A stretch of 64,000 bases of DNA, from contig NC_134029.1 in assembly GCF_964204645.1 (NCBI RefSeq), positions 3,543,001 through 3,607,000 on the forward strand, in the 5' to 3' direction. A program made the translations under genes and the position numbers. Shown here piece by piece: positions 26,716-40,566 of the stretch. This stretch comes from Tubulanus polymorphus. Lineage: Eukaryota > Nemertea > Palaeonemertea > Tubulaniformes > Tubulanidae. The notes beneath the pieces are model-generated. The model did no database searches, was not told the origin of the DNA, and saw only the letters and a list, made by a program, of their open reading frames with translations. Position 1 is the stretch's first letter, and every line of letters starts with the position of its first letter.

Positions 26716-29700
26716 CTTTATATATTTTCCGTCCGGAGGTTAACTAAAAGATGTTGGTTGTACTAGTAGCGTATCTATTCCACCGGATTCAGTGTATGTA
26801 ATCTGTCTATCGGACGGGTGCCAAGTATATGAGTGAACCACCCAATTCCCATAGCTTATTCTACATACGAAATGGGTTCAGCACTTGAATGACGTGGAGG
26901 CGTTTTTCTACTTCTGCGCCCTTTATATTTGGATAGGGTGAATGTATTTCTATAACAATATGCCTGCATGCGGTAGAATGCTTTTATTATGCATGTTGTG
27001 AAGGGTTCATTTTTGAGCGCCGCCCTAATTTGCCTTAGATTGTTTTGTCGTCATGAAGAGACTATAGACTCTCTACAACACGCGATGACACGAGAGAAAA
27101 TACTACAATACGATTCGGTAACTATAACGATAGAAAATTGCTCTCCAACAAAACCTATATCAAATGTCTTTGCATCTATCATCGACGATGAAAAGGACTT
27201 GTGTTTCTATTTATAGCCGTATCAACGGCTCGCTGAGTGTCAATGGGCAATATGTGATTCTGGCAGTCGAGTGTATTGGACTGGTGATCGCTTCAGCTCC
27301 TCTCCGGTGTCATTATTGCTGCGCATTTCGGACGATTAATGATGGAGTTTGCCTTTAACGGCCTCGCTGCCTGAAACAGCGACAAACTCGTCGTCAATCG
27401 ACGAAATTGATAATACATAAATAAACGACCATCATTATCACGAGTTGTATATAGACGGGAGTAATTTTGAACGAATTGACCGGGGCACGGCGGTGAAATG
27501 TATCAAATCGCGTGCACTTTCGCATGAATATGCTGCCATTAATCATAGAGATAGCTTAATCCCTAAAGGAAGACAACTAGAGTCATTTGAATACGAAATC
27601 GTATAGCAAAACATAATTCTTCGCAAGAGTTAACTCGAAATTTAGTTTTCTATATAAATTTTCATTTCAAATTCAAATTCTCGCCAGATAGCAATCGCCA
27701 TAATGTATCACTACTTGTCTTTTACTGATAAGAACATATTCGATTTAGCTCCTCATTTGGAGGCGTTAAATTGCGGGCGGTTGAAAAGAAACCGATACAT
27801 CAGTAAATACTACCACACAACACGCCGTATTGAATATCATCTGTCAAGTTCTTAAAGGCAGACGATCGATTTTACCTATACCCAGAGGTGATTGAATGAG
27901 ATGGCTGTGATATGAAGCGGTTAACGCACAGCTGAGCACTATCTACAACTCTTACAACATCTTCATCGGTGATGATTGAAAATTAGACATTTTTGACGTA
28001 AAGATTGCGAACGAGTTACAAGTTGACAAAAGCTGTTGCGCGTTCCAATTTTCTACAATTGCGAAGTGTGATGTCGTAAAGTATCGGGATTCATCTATTT
28101 CGAGGAAGGCGACCACAAAAATAGATTAATACAGTGAATGGCGAGTTTGTTAACCCATACAACGGGAACTAAATTTGGCTCCGTTTTTTTAAGGGCAGGG
28201 TTCGCTCACCAATGAGATGAATGACATTTCTTTGGACTCTTCGAACGAATATAGACGTCAGTCCACCGTAGCATTGTGTATGATGAAATCCAAGATTTCG
28301 TTGCCATTGGTAACGAAGCTAACAGGATTTGAGGTAGAATAATCAACCAGTGAGAGACTGTCTACACATGAGACGATATATATATATACACAGAGAAACG
28401 CAAGCAGATTTCACAATTACTTGTTAGAGTTCGCACAATCCATTGATCGGCGGTAGAAATTGTCAGCCCCAGAAGCCCTTGTGAAGTTCACGTCTGAAAT
28501 ATTCTATATCCAACCGACGATATTGGAAATCAAACAGATCTTGTCGCCGACGCAACCAAGTGTTACTTATTCCTGGTTGTTTTCTACGGTTCGGGAAATG
28601 AGGACTCTATACGTGCGACTGTGGCAATCGAGGATCCACCAAGTGTCACTTGTATGCATTCAAACAACAGATCCCAGATTTCTTCTCAGATTCGATTAAA
28701 ATCTATCTTTCTCAAATTCTACGAATGAATAAAAAGCGTGATACATGGGTCTTAAAAATCCAATTCGAGTTCATCTATAGACATGAGATGCCTAATTGCT
28801 GGTGATGTAGGCTTAAAATTCAGGTGAATGTTCTACGGTTGAATGTCAATACACAGACCGATGACGTCTTCTACAGACCACTGACGGTTTCGACCAATCG
28901 CGTACGGCCGTCGCTTCATGGATCATTGACTTTCGAATCGCTGACTAATTCCCGTTACCCTGGGAACCGAGAGCATAATCGTAGCCGGCCACCTTGATTT
29001 AAGGCAGAGATTTGTGATTGATTCAATTGTACTTGAAAAACATCGGCCAGAATCCAAAGTCGAACGATCTTCCACGTTATCGAATCATAATAAAACTCTA
29101 TTAACATGCTTTGAAATGTGGCATAAAGATGCCATTGTCACGAATGTTTCTGGATGTGCGCCAATCATAACATAAAAGAGACCAAGGCCACATTTTTTGA
29201 GGAGGTTGATTAATCTTTATTGAGCGCACACGTGCGCTGTTCAGATCTTTAATTAGTAAGTAACACGAATTATCTCATACATCGGAAACAAAACTCTCGG
29301 CGTTGTAATAGTTGCTCTTAGTTTATATTACGAAATAGATGAGTTACGTGTTGCGAATGTTGATGATGTGGTCACTACGATATTACCTTCGGCTACAAGG
29401 AAGCATTGATACATTGCTTACACGAACGCATATTGCAGCAGCATTCTGACACAAACGGCCATTGATCATGCGGTCAGATCCGTGTGAGAACCAGAGGTTT
29501 GAAGGGTATCGCTAGTTGTTTGCGAGTATATCGCAATTAAGTTTATCGATCGTACCCGGTACGGTCTCTTGAACCGAAAAGCATCGTGTAAAAGGAAATT
29601 GAGATTTTTCAATAAACTGTTAACCGGCGTTTATGTCTCACCACTCGATGGTCGGTCATTGAATAATAAAGAACATCCTCAAACTCGAAATGTTATATCT

Positions 29701-32700
29701 TGAAGTCAAAAGAAGAAAATTTCAACATCGTGATTGAAAGAGAATGTTAACACCAAAAGCCTCATTAGCACAAAATAACCTATACGTTGCAGAATTTGAG
29801 AAAGTATACCGGAGCAGTCCTCTTTCCGTAGCGGTGGCTGTATGTCGTGCTCACGCGGTTTCTCGCGTATGATTAGAACATTCACGCAAAGCATATACAA
29901 ATCTTAGCCTCCCCCGTCGCCAATATGGTACCGGGTTGTTCAACGGAGTAACTCGATTACAGCCGTCTTGATGTAGATCTTAAGGCTATGGTTTTAGTTA
30001 TTCATGACATGGCCAAATATACGGCGAACGATTTTCGGATTTTCTCCGCTCAAGATACTGCGCGTGTGATATTGCATGATTAATCTATAAATAGGACGCA
30101 ATTCCGTGATGTTTCTTATTCTCTCACTTAACAGAAACGGTTCATAGATTATTTGTATATATTCAGAGTAGTCGGCTAGATTTCGTGCGTAATTGCTCAC
30201 TATTTAGATGAGTTTTCATCCTAAACATCCACGAGGGAAAAGTCGTTCACTGATTGTCGAATGTTAGAACCAAGTTAGGGATGCCGAAGAGGTGCAGGCC
30301 GTGTAAACTCCATTACCGCAGCACTGCCATTATGAATATTACATCTAGAATAATCTTATTTTAACTCAAAGTTGAATTCTAGTCACAATCGAAGACTTGA
30401 TCTTGACCGGGTTACAATGTGCGATGTCGCGCTCTGTTGTGAACGAAACTGGTGGTGGGGATCAGGGTTTGGTCCGGATGTAACCACGTTTAAGAGTCCA
30501 CGATGAAATTGACAAAGAAATTGAGCTGTCGAGAATCAGGGCTGGACGGGGGATTTCTAGCGCTACGGCTGATATTCGGGACGCCAAACGTGATAACGTG
30601 ATGTAATATACGATCAGATCCAATGATGTACTGTTAAGATATAAACTGGATTATGAATTATGTCACTTTATCCGAGTTCGACGTCTATCATCACGAGATT
30701 GTTGCCGTATCAGAATCGATGTCAATTAGGACTCGAACAAAAGTCCGCACTGCGTTTACTCCGCTGGGTTCATTCTATTCACGAAGTAATAATACAAGCA
30801 ACATATAATAATCACAATCCGGCGTATTGCAAAATTCAACGACTCGATCATAGAGAGACCTAGAGCACTGTCTCCTCCGTCGATGTCAGAAACCATCGAC
30901 GTATTCTTGATGGAACGTAATCATTTTCAATTATACCTTCGCGCAGGAATTAATGAGAAAAACGTAATTTTGAGCGACGTTTCGCACGCAGATTGATCCG
31001 CGAATTTGTTACAGGGATATTAGCGGGTCGAATACGATATGTTCAATAGTTATTCGTGCATTTTAGTCGACGCGTCTAAAAACATTAACCTGTGTCTTAC
31101 CAGTCTTTCAAACATTAGAAATTAGATTATTAGAAAACAAATCGAAAGACTTTCATAAGAAATGCGTATCTTACAGGCAGAATCTTTGAAAATGCTTCCT
31201 TTTGCAAACTTGAAAAATGTCCTTGTAATCACATGACATCATTCATTATTTTTAAACAAGCAAAAGCCGAAGATTTAAAAGTCGAAATTAATTTACATTA
31301 TTCAAATATGATTTACAACACCCTGGATGCAAGAATCATAACGAAGTTAGATTCCGAAGTCCGTATTCGGACGAATACGCGAATACATGCATAACAGTCA
31401 AACAAACTGTCTCCAGTTTAGTTTTACAGCATTGATGACAAAACTACTAATGTACTGGAAATGCAATTACCCGAATCACTAATGGATGTTAAACCATCAT
31501 TTTCAAGTGACGGGCTCGTTGTCACTGGGCGGTTGACTAATGCAACACATACATATGAAAATCATTTCCGATGCAACAGGAGTCTGCACAGACGGTAGGA
31601 GTCACATGGTACTAAGAAATACAACCGCAAATCAGTAATCCGGGTCTCGGTCATTAAAGGACTTATGCACTGAATTTAGAGGAAATGCTTCACTCGAAAT
31701 GATAAAAATCCCAACAAAACCCCTGCAAAAATATCTACTTTATTGCCAGACCTTAACGTTAATAGCGGTTGTATGTAAAGCTCAGACTACACAAACCATA
31801 TCATTATACTTCACTTTAAAAATGACTTGACAGTAATTACAAGCGAAGTCAAGTCACCGAGGTACATTTACATTAAACTTGGGTTATTTCGGTTTAAGTA
31901 AATTTCGATAGATTTGCCGGTATTTTTACTGGCGTAATTTGAGCCTAAATCAAACATTTTAAATTTCCTGGCACGCATCATTACCATAACGACTGAACTT
32001 ATACCTGGGCGATAATATCAACAAATGAAACCGTAAACAGCCGCAGCATCACCGTGTTGCTGATGTTCAGAGATCGATAATTTGCAGTCTTCGTTCACTG
32101 TCATATAACGGCGATGGGTCTTGTTTCATTAGTTACAACAAGGATCTGTCAACACAAAGCCTGTCATTTGAAATGCGTATCGATTATCAAGCTTTCTATT
32201 TATATCATCGTCGTCAAACAATTTTATTAAATCTTCTCCTGAAATTCAGAAGTGCTACTATTACGAAGCATATATCAAACACGATACCATAAGCGCTTTT
32301 GAATAAAGATTTTTATTTGAACATTTCACGTTTGTTTGTCTTAGCCGAGGGGGGGAATTAAATTTCATATCAGTGTTGCTTCTTGGAAGTGAAAAAGCGT
32401 AGCTACATGTGAAGTTTGATAATTAGAAGTCGTGGGCGCGGTGGTTGTTGAGGGGAACGAAACTAATCTTCCTAGACGACGTCACGCGGTTAGTTCACAT
32501 GCGTCATGGTCGTCAAATGGTCACCTGACTAAATTGTTACTTCAGTTAGTCGCTTTCGCTTGGAGGTGATACGACGCAATGTGACGTCACGTCAAGAACC
32601 TGTAGCGTTTCGCAGTCGTATTCACGCACTCGTGAGCGATGAGCGCCTTAATTAGTTATCAACGTCAACAAATCCAATATGTATCGGTGAGAATTTAATA

Positions 32701-33196
32701 GGAGTAATCCGCAAACAGAAACGGATTATCAACACAGCGATTGACAACGCTCCGAACTAACAGCGATAATTGTTCTCATACCCAGTTACTCTAATACCAC
32801 ATTATCGGTAATCCCTGTGAGAAAATATCGCGTAGAAGCCGCCGAAAACTGCAGTCTCTACCGAGAGAAATATATGTGATAGTGATGCAGCGATAGAAAA
32901 ATTCTAAATACTTCCCTTTTGGGAGATATACATATACGGATGATCTATCGTAAGGAGAGATTGTGGAAACAAATGTTCGTGGCGTCAAAACCGATAAAAA
33001 TTCAAATATCAGACTTTCATATCGACAACTCTTCATAATTTCACAATAATGGCGAATGCTGCCGGCAAGATTCGTCGGAAAAGCAACGTCAAATGATAGT
33101 AATGAGAAATGAGTTTTCTGCACATTTTTTTTTCGCGCGTTTGTTCTTGGCTATAGCAAAGGCGTATAATATACGATGAATATTTAAACATCTTAC
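26716..33196. other. No gene recognised; likely M6 intron or spacer
   Basis: Open frames here are short and lack protein-like character. Two CRE-like palindromes sit in a GC-richer patch: GACGTCAC at 32478-32485 and GTGACGTCAC at 32581-32590, a possible enhancer within the putative long first intron of M6. Confidence 0.35.
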
Positions 33197-33254
33197 CAGG
33201 GTCAGATTTTCGCCTTCCATTAACGACGTAGCATTGGCTATTCCTACGTTTCAT
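33197..33254 (-). CDS. M6: Candidate alternative first exon of M6 (basic N-terminus)
   Basis: Minus-strand ATG (context AAACATGA) opens 19 codons, MKRRNSQCYVVNGRRKSDP, ending with G and a strong donor (gtaaga). Phase 1 matches M6 exon 2. The peptide is strongly basic, in contrast to the acidic start encoded at 19646-19496, as might be expected of alternative cytoplasmic heads. A shorter start with a perfect donor (ATGA then gtaagt, also phase 1) lies just upstream at 33787-33784. There is no homology evidence; the support is start context, donor and phase. Confidence 0.32.
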
Positions 33255-35073
33255 GTTTCGAGAATGTTTACGTCAATTTTAAAAAACGATTAGATCGAAT
33301 TAAAGACTGCGTTTCGTGTCTATTTTCGCCGCCCAAAATGGCGCATACATCGACAGCCATCGGTTAGCGGCCCACTTCTGTGCGTGCTTGCGTGCGTTAC
33401 TGTTTCAAGATATGACAATAGCCATCGAAATTCCACGAAGCTTCGTCGGCGTAGATATATCAATGTGTACATACAATGAGTCAATACCCCAATAAAAGAA
33501 AAATCTGTTCGTCTGAGGGGGAAAACTACCCACAGAGAAGAACAATTGCTTTTTGTTGCTGCTGATGATTTTTGTCTCTTTACACGTGTTTGCAGATTGT
33601 CGACGTATCTTCATTCGATCAACGCGTATACTACAGGATCGGAGGAGAGACAGCCTTGTGAATGTTTTTTTTTTTGTTTTAACTCGAACCTGATCATGGT
33701 TGGTATTACGCGCAGCAATCTAAAGTGTAGTATAGTGGGAAGCTTATCTAGGATACAAACAATCAAATGAATAAAAAACTTACTCATTAGAAAAAACAAA
33801 TCATAGAAATCATGAGCGCGAAAAAAGTGTCACCATGGTAGAAAAAGTGTGGGAAATTGATCACATGCATTTGACTGGTAGTCACTCACTGCTGGGAAAT
33901 TGGTGGTAGATGCTTTGGTATGTGGACGTATGCTGCTGCATTAGATAATAGAGCATATTTTCTATATAGGCATTCATGATATGATGAATGATGTATAATT
34001 ATACAGTAACATCCTCACAGTAACATGCACTCAAAGAGATAGCACATGTTACATGCACATGTGCACCCTAACCCTAACTCGCCTCATTAGATAATATGTC
34101 ACGGAGTTTCTATGCAAATCTCGGAACCTCCCATTTTATTGCCATGTCACGTTCCTCGTGCAATGCCAGTTGCGCCTCCCTTCCCGGTACCTTTCTCTCA
34201 ACCAAACAATTAGTATGTTACTACCAGTACTTTGGAATTTAGCCAAGTCACTGGACTATATATCAGTGTATGAAGTATCACTAACTAAACTATACAAGTA
34301 TTAGCACTAAAATATCTCCTCTGTAGGCAAACAACAAATATAGGCTACATTTAATCAGAAAATTACTCTTTTTGGTTCAGGTTAATACATAAACTAACTA
34401 AGGTATAATTGACCTAAAAACTGGCCTAAAAAGTTGATTACGGAACGTCTGCATAATTCGCAATTTGTGATCATAAACTGCGTAGATACGTATATGATAT
34501 AATCCGAACAGATTCATTATTTTTTTCTGGGGTAAAAATCATTTCGTCTCAACATATTCGTATAACATGGCCTATAAATGTCATTCAGCCATTATCTATT
34601 TCGATTTACTTTTCGAAATTACCGCTATTTCTCAAGCCCACACTTGAAAAAACGCTTCAGTTTACACACCAGTAGCGAGCGAGATGCATTTTTTTGCAAA
34701 TAATATTACCTCGGAATAAATCTTAAATTTTGGGGTTGGGCTTTATTTTTTGGGGTCAAATCGCTGCAAATGTTACACCTTGAACAGCTGGTTATATCGG
34801 AGATCGACGCAATAACGACATTTTATGTTCATATCTAGTTTCACTCAAAACAGGTGGCTCATATAGAATATACATAAACATATGTACTTAAAACATTTAT
34901 AAGAGACTAACTCTCTCTCTATATCAACCGAGTGAGTGGTCGACCTTTTTCTAGGCGTTAGTTTGGAATTCTTATCTGTCTGTCGACGAACTAAAGACGA
35001 CCCTTGTACTAAAAACAGTAGCGTGTATATTTTTCATTACGCGCATGCACAATTTAGAGACATATATACATAC

Positions 35074-35116
35074 CTCCCATACCATAACCTCTGCCAAATC
35101 CGAATCCGAATCCCAT
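35074..35116 (-). CDS. Candidate first exon with Gly-Phe repeat (MGFGFGFGRGYGMG)
   Basis: Minus-strand ATG in a strong context (CTACACCATGGG) opens 14 codons of a clear glycine-aromatic pattern, MGFGFGFGRGYGMG, then G and a good donor (gtatgt). The repeat makes a chance origin less likely. Phase 1 fits M6 exon 2 (13592), so it may be another alternative head of M6; it could equally be the first exon of an unrecognised glycine-rich protein gene on this strand. No signal peptide is present. Confidence 0.42.
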
Positions 35117-36377
35117 GGTGTAGTGTTTTGAGTCGAGCTGCTTGATTCAGTACGTTTTGCAATTTTTTCAAAAACTCGAATCTATACCATAATAATCCGG
35201 ACGAGAAACGTGAGAATTTTTGTCTGAGAGCGTGTACAATAAAATAATAATATTCCTACTGGTTGATCAGATCCTGTACGCCCTTACGCGGTATATGCAC
35301 GGCTCCGCAGTACTACACTGAAACACGTTCTAATGTATGTCACTGGATAGGCTTACTCGTACTGCAAGGGGTGGCGCGATAAGTGCTGCAAAAGCTGCTG
35401 AAACAGCGCAAAAGATGATGTCGTGTGTAGTGTCGACGCCTGTCCGCGAACAGTGGCAAGCGACGTGATGAAAGTCAGTCGATTTAGCCCCTTCAGAGTG
35501 AGATACTGACCCTCGAATGAGCATTCGGTGATCTTAACGAACGATGAATTGAATTTCAAATCGCTATTGTTCGTTGTACAATTAAGACCGGCGTACGCGT
35601 GAGATTGAAAGAAATGCTAATAGTGGCAAATTAAAGAGCAAATACAACAATGGAGAAAGGTTCTTCGTTTATAGCACTCGAGTGTAAGTGCTTTTAATTA
35701 TCCACCTGTTAATTCTACCCATTGTTGATTACGGCATCAAAACGGTTTGGTCAAACTGTTAACCAAACTGTTTGTTTTGAATTAATTCCGAACTATGACG
35801 TTGGCGTGAATAGCGGGGCGCCGACGAGAGTGGGATTTTAATAATGTTTGTCGTCATTCTCTTCAACGATTTACAATAAAGAATAGCAATAAGATTATAG
35901 TGCACGTAAAAAGAGTACAGAGTCATCACGTCATCTCGACTATTAGTTTTAGTAAGAAAGTGAGATTTTGGCCTAAATTCCTTTCTAGCTCAGGCTATTC
36001 CGACGCCGTCAGTTGGGTTCTGCATAAGTCGATGTGTATTTACTATACGTCATCAATATGTTTACTACGTCATCAAATGGCGTTTTGAAATTACAGAACT
36101 TTTGCTTTTATCTTATATAGAATAACGCTTATTCTATTTTTGATAAATTTGGATCATTATTTTTGAGAAGATATGCACTGCGTCTCATTGATATATGATC
36201 GGGGCTATTATTATTATTATTACGCAATAGGCCCAATAAACTGTCATCAAGTTAGTTTGCTTGTTTCAATTGAAAGAATATTTTGATGAATAATATACAT
36301 TCGAGGATTCCTAAGGATCAGAATTCACCCGCCGGATACCTCACACCGGGCAGTCACATTGACCTTTTAGCTGAATT

Positions 36378-36507
36378 CTAACTGCGGCGTGTTACTAATC
36401 CAGGTGGCACCACCTCTTGGTTTGTTATTGCGCAATACCACTAGTTCCAGCTGCGGCATGTGTATTACAGATGACACTACCTCCTAGTGCTTCATTATGC
36501 AATGACG
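36378..36507. repeat. Diverged tandem duplication, two units of about 66 bp
   Basis: Unit 1 begins TAACTGCGGCGTGTTACTAA and ends TTATTGCGCAAT; unit 2 begins CAGCTGCGGCATGTGTATTA and ends CATTATGCAATG. Shared blocks include CTGCGGC(G/A)TG and CACC/CTACCTC. Function unknown. Confidence 0.7.
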
Positions 36508-38465
36508 TTGGGCGGTCTGAAGGATTTTTAATGTAACTATGAGCCTCGTTGACGTAGACACAATTTGCGAATCATTCAAAAGACAAGTACACAAGACCGG
36601 ATCGACATTAGATAAATCAAATCGAAATCAATTCAAAAATACTTGTCACTTGTCACGTAGCAGTGAATTTATGATATGTCGGCTTGCACTGGATTCCTGG
36701 GCTCACCCGCCGGCGCACTGGGCGTGTTTCATCACGTTCCCTGCAATTTTTGTGATTTAAAGAAAACAGATTTCGGACAACTCTAACGGCTGACCATTCA
36801 TTATTTGAATAAAAATTAGATTACCTTACTCAAAGCACGCTCAAAATGAAACCGAAAGTACACTATGATAGGGCCCGTCTATGCCCATTTCGGAATGTTC
36901 TCCGAAAAGACAATCTAAACTATGATTTAAAACTCGAATTTAAATATACTCAAAAACGTAGGATAAATTGGAAAGTGATGATGTCAAAGCGACATTTCCA
37001 TGCACGTCACGACCTGATCTATCAGTGACGGATTTTCTGGTTGAAATCAACATAAAAATGTTTTCTAATAGCCTACAGTCGAACAATACGATCGTGTTTA
37101 TTAATAGAGTTACACTATTCTGTTTCGTTTTTTATCCCAGATATCGATATAGCATATAAAAACGTTACGCATCGTCGATTTTCAACAGAATTCCACCTTT
37201 AAAAAACCGACGACCACGTAGCCATAGAAAGTCATCATGCATGGACGACTCGCTATACAAACCGGGTTTTTCAGTTTGACAGCTAAAACCATCCTGAATC
37301 AATTCGAATCGCATAAAATTCTCAAGAATAGCGAAGTGAACATACATGTACGCATATTGAGAAACATAATGAAAGGAACTAGATCCATAAATTTTCGGCG
37401 ATTTTTTGAAGGTGACGTTCAGCCTGTCGAGACGTGCGGCTAGATAGACCTTATATACCGGGATTTACTGGGCGTGTTGTCAGACGCGAAGACGAGAATC
37501 TACCGAGTCAGCCTGTTGCCGAATGGGAGTTAAAACTGCGCGGAATTTGCCTGTATCAGTCGGGGAATGAAGAAAAGAATGCCGAAATTAGGAATGATAT
37601 CGGTCTATTTTTTCTAGGACGTTTGATTGGATTTTCTACGCGTTGATTTGAAAATAGTCGAGGCGCGCCTGGTGTTTATGCATACGGTTCATCAAATCGG
37701 GTCCCAGGCTTGTATTTGGACAATGCAGTTAGAACCACTGATATGGACGCAATGCCATGACCGAAACAGGCGCTGATGTATAGTGGTTCAGCGTAAATTG
37801 TCAACGTTGCCAGATGCAATGAACAGGGTTGAGTCTAAACACCTTCCGAATGGAAGGTGGGCCATGGTGTTATCTTTGGTTATCTAGCTGTATGAGTGCA
37901 GTAGATACATCATAAAGCTAGGTTACCAAAGGTGATACCGCGGCCAATTCTTCTAGACAACCCCGGGGATCAACTGAAGCAGCATCGGAACAGATCGGCT
38001 TGTAGAACACCACTATAATACTACAAGCATCTACTATAACTTTTATTAGCTGTCTTGTAGGTGCGGAGTAATTTGTTATTCCATAATTAACAAACGCCAA
38101 GACGAGATCTTTATAATATTTGCGAAGTTTGGTCAGAAAAGGAGTTTTGATATTTTAGGTATATAAGTATATAGATTTTGTATTGACAAATAAACAGCAG
38201 CAAGAGCTCCGGATCTGCTTATATTTCTCAATCTACAATCGCCCCCTCGACGTGACGACTAAAGAAACAAAACAAGAATACCGGTTTAAATTGAAACTAG
38301 GCCAAGATAACGTCTTAAAAGAAGTCTAGTCGTTACAATAATAAAATAAGCATGGCTTTTTTCTATGTGTAAAAGCTAATCTGTCGCGATTCTAGAGAGC
38401 TTCTTAAAGGCCTATGTACGACTACGGCCTCTTCAACCTGAAATAGATAGAAATCCCCGACTTAC

Positions 38466-38493
38466 CAGGCACGTTTTCCGCCAACTCGATCAT
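38466..38493 (-). CDS. M6: Candidate alternative first exon of M6 (MIELAENVP)
   Basis: Minus-strand ATG opens nine codons, MIELAENVP, then G and a perfect-consensus donor (gtaagt). Phase 1 matches M6 exon 2. The short acidic peptide is of the kind found before the cysteine cluster in M6A-type proteins. The start context is only moderate (CAAATGA) and the segment is very short, so it may be fortuitous. If real it puts the 5' end of M6 within 3 kb of the AP-3 beta 3' end. Confidence 0.28.
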
Positions 38494-38707
38494 TTGAAAC
38501 AATCGACCGAAAATTATGAAACGAAACCACGAATAGTACATTTTCCATCTTTCCCGTTTTTATTATTCAGAATAAATTTATGAATGTAATTGTTTCTACA
38601 TCATACCACGTAATAATAGTACAATTGTTCACGAGTACATGTATATTGAAGCGCACATACGCAATTCGCTTGCACATTCGCCATGCTAACGTCAATTTTA
38701 GAGGATA

Positions 38708-38871
38708 CAGTCAACCCCTATATACTTCCCACATCAATGATTTAGTATTCTGACGGTATAAAGAGTATGGCGGTATATCGGGTTAACTTGTTCTAGATCC
38801 AAGACAAAATACTGATTTTCCGTCGGTTCTAAGAAACAATACCTGGTGGGCGATATATCGGGGGTCGACTG
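38708..38871. mobile_element. TA-flanked MITE (CAGTCAACCCC ends)
   Basis: 164 bp from CAGTCAACCCCTATATA to TATATCGGGGGTCGACTG, inverted terminal repeats, bounded on both sides by TA. The CAG..CTG ends and TA duplication are those of Tc1/mariner/pogo-type nonautonomous elements. No coding capacity. Confidence 0.65.
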
Positions 38872-39524
38872 TAGTTTCAATCTTACATCTCTTCTTTGAT
38901 CGTACCCAATAGAGCATCGAGGAAGAATTGAACATGATCGGGCAGAGAGTTCAGAATGGGCTTCAAGAGCCGGCGCAGACGTCTGGATATATCAACAGTC
39001 GTCAATGAACGCAGAACCAGCCTGATGCACGTATATGACCAGGAAGTCTCTCAAAACGGTTTGATGCTTTATTGGGAAGCGTATTTAGAGGTTTTTTTAT
39101 ACAGGAGACTGAAGCAACGCTTGACGACTATACATTTAACTCGATCAAGAAATATACATTGGAATTCATGCCTATCAATTTACAATTTTCAACACCGGCA
39201 ACGAACGCAGTCTAAAATTTGCAATTGAATAAATACACGATAAAACGTCGAGAATTTTTTTCAGATAAATTCGCAATTTCGCATATAATCTACGGGAATT
39301 CATTCTCTTTAACATAACAAGCCTGTTACTTTTACATACTTAGAATATATGTCTATATATATATTAATATATATCTATTTCATTACAATAGACAGGGTTT
39401 CCAACCAGCAGAGGTCACAACACTTTTTTGGGGCGAAATTAAAAAAATCAAAGCAGTATCAATGAATAACAATGATGGAATCTTTTCGTTTCCAGCAAAC
39501 AGTTGGATGACCCAGCTTCATCGA

Positions 39525-39621
39525 GCTGGTTTTATATACTGGTATTGACTTTAACCCTCAACTGACTATTTATTGAGATAACCCGAGGTTAAAGTTTATA
39601 CCAGTCTATAAAACCGGCCCC
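39525..39621. repeat. 97-bp palindrome
   Basis: Left arm CTGGTTTTATATACTGGTAT and right arm ATACCAGTCTATAAAACCGG are inverted repeats continuing through TTTAACC/GGTTAAA; can form a long hairpin. MITE-like. Confidence 0.65.
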
Positions 39622-40566
39622 AGGGATTTCGACGCATGTAGGGTGTAATCTTGTGCACAGAATCACGAGGAACAGCGAGACAAAATGAACCGAACCAAAC
39701 AGACAGCACTGAGTAGTAGCGGCATTCAGCTTATAGAATATTCACATTAATTACTGCAGAAACTCTATTACAAATACCAATATGCACTAAATTATGTATC
39801 ATGAAGTTCATGTAATGGCATATAAATTAGACGCTCAGACATTCAAATATTCAAAACGTTCGATTTCAATACGACGCCATGAATGCGGTAGACAACTTTT
39901 GACAAGCGCAGGACACAATTTCGATTGCAAAATCGAGAATTTTACTGCGACAAGGAAGTAAAAAAGTCTTGTCGCGCGTGCTCAAAATGACTTATGGCCT
40001 AGTGACAACTTCTTTTTCTCTCTTCGAAATGGGTCATATTCGATATAGAATTCGAAAAACAGTTTTCGCACACTTAAAAAATAATGAAATAATAGATTTC
40101 GTTCACGGCGTAATAAATCTTATCCAGGTCTTTTATGAATGTCAAAGAATTCACGAATGTATGAAAATCGGTAGCTGCACTGTTATGACTTGTCGATCGG
40201 GGAATCACCACATGACTGTGTATCAATTAATATCTCATTTCAAAACTCTCCGCATTCGCATAAAGAATTTATTTGCCGAGTTTAATTCATATTTCGCAGA
40301 GAGAAATTAAGAGTAAATATTTGCAGTAGCGTTAGCTCGATTATTTTCATATGAATCAAATACAGAAAATACAATACAGAATATAGAAAACATTCTGAAT
40401 AGAAACAATAAGGCACCTGGAAAATGAAATTCAAAGGCAAAAAGTTGTTCAGTGAAAATATCTTAGCTTACACAAGGACTCTACAGTTTAAAAGGCAAAT
40501 TTTCCACAAGTGGCCACAATTTATCCTATTTTAAAGCGTGAATGTAATAACCGCAGTGCCAGACGA

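Noticed and set aside
34065-34077. CCCTAACCCTAAC, telomere-like
   Set aside because: Only two units; too short to call an interstitial telomere.
36690-36735. Minus-strand ATG with a gtgagc donor at about 36.7 kb as another M6 start
   Set aside because: Ends in phase 2, incompatible with M6 exon 2.
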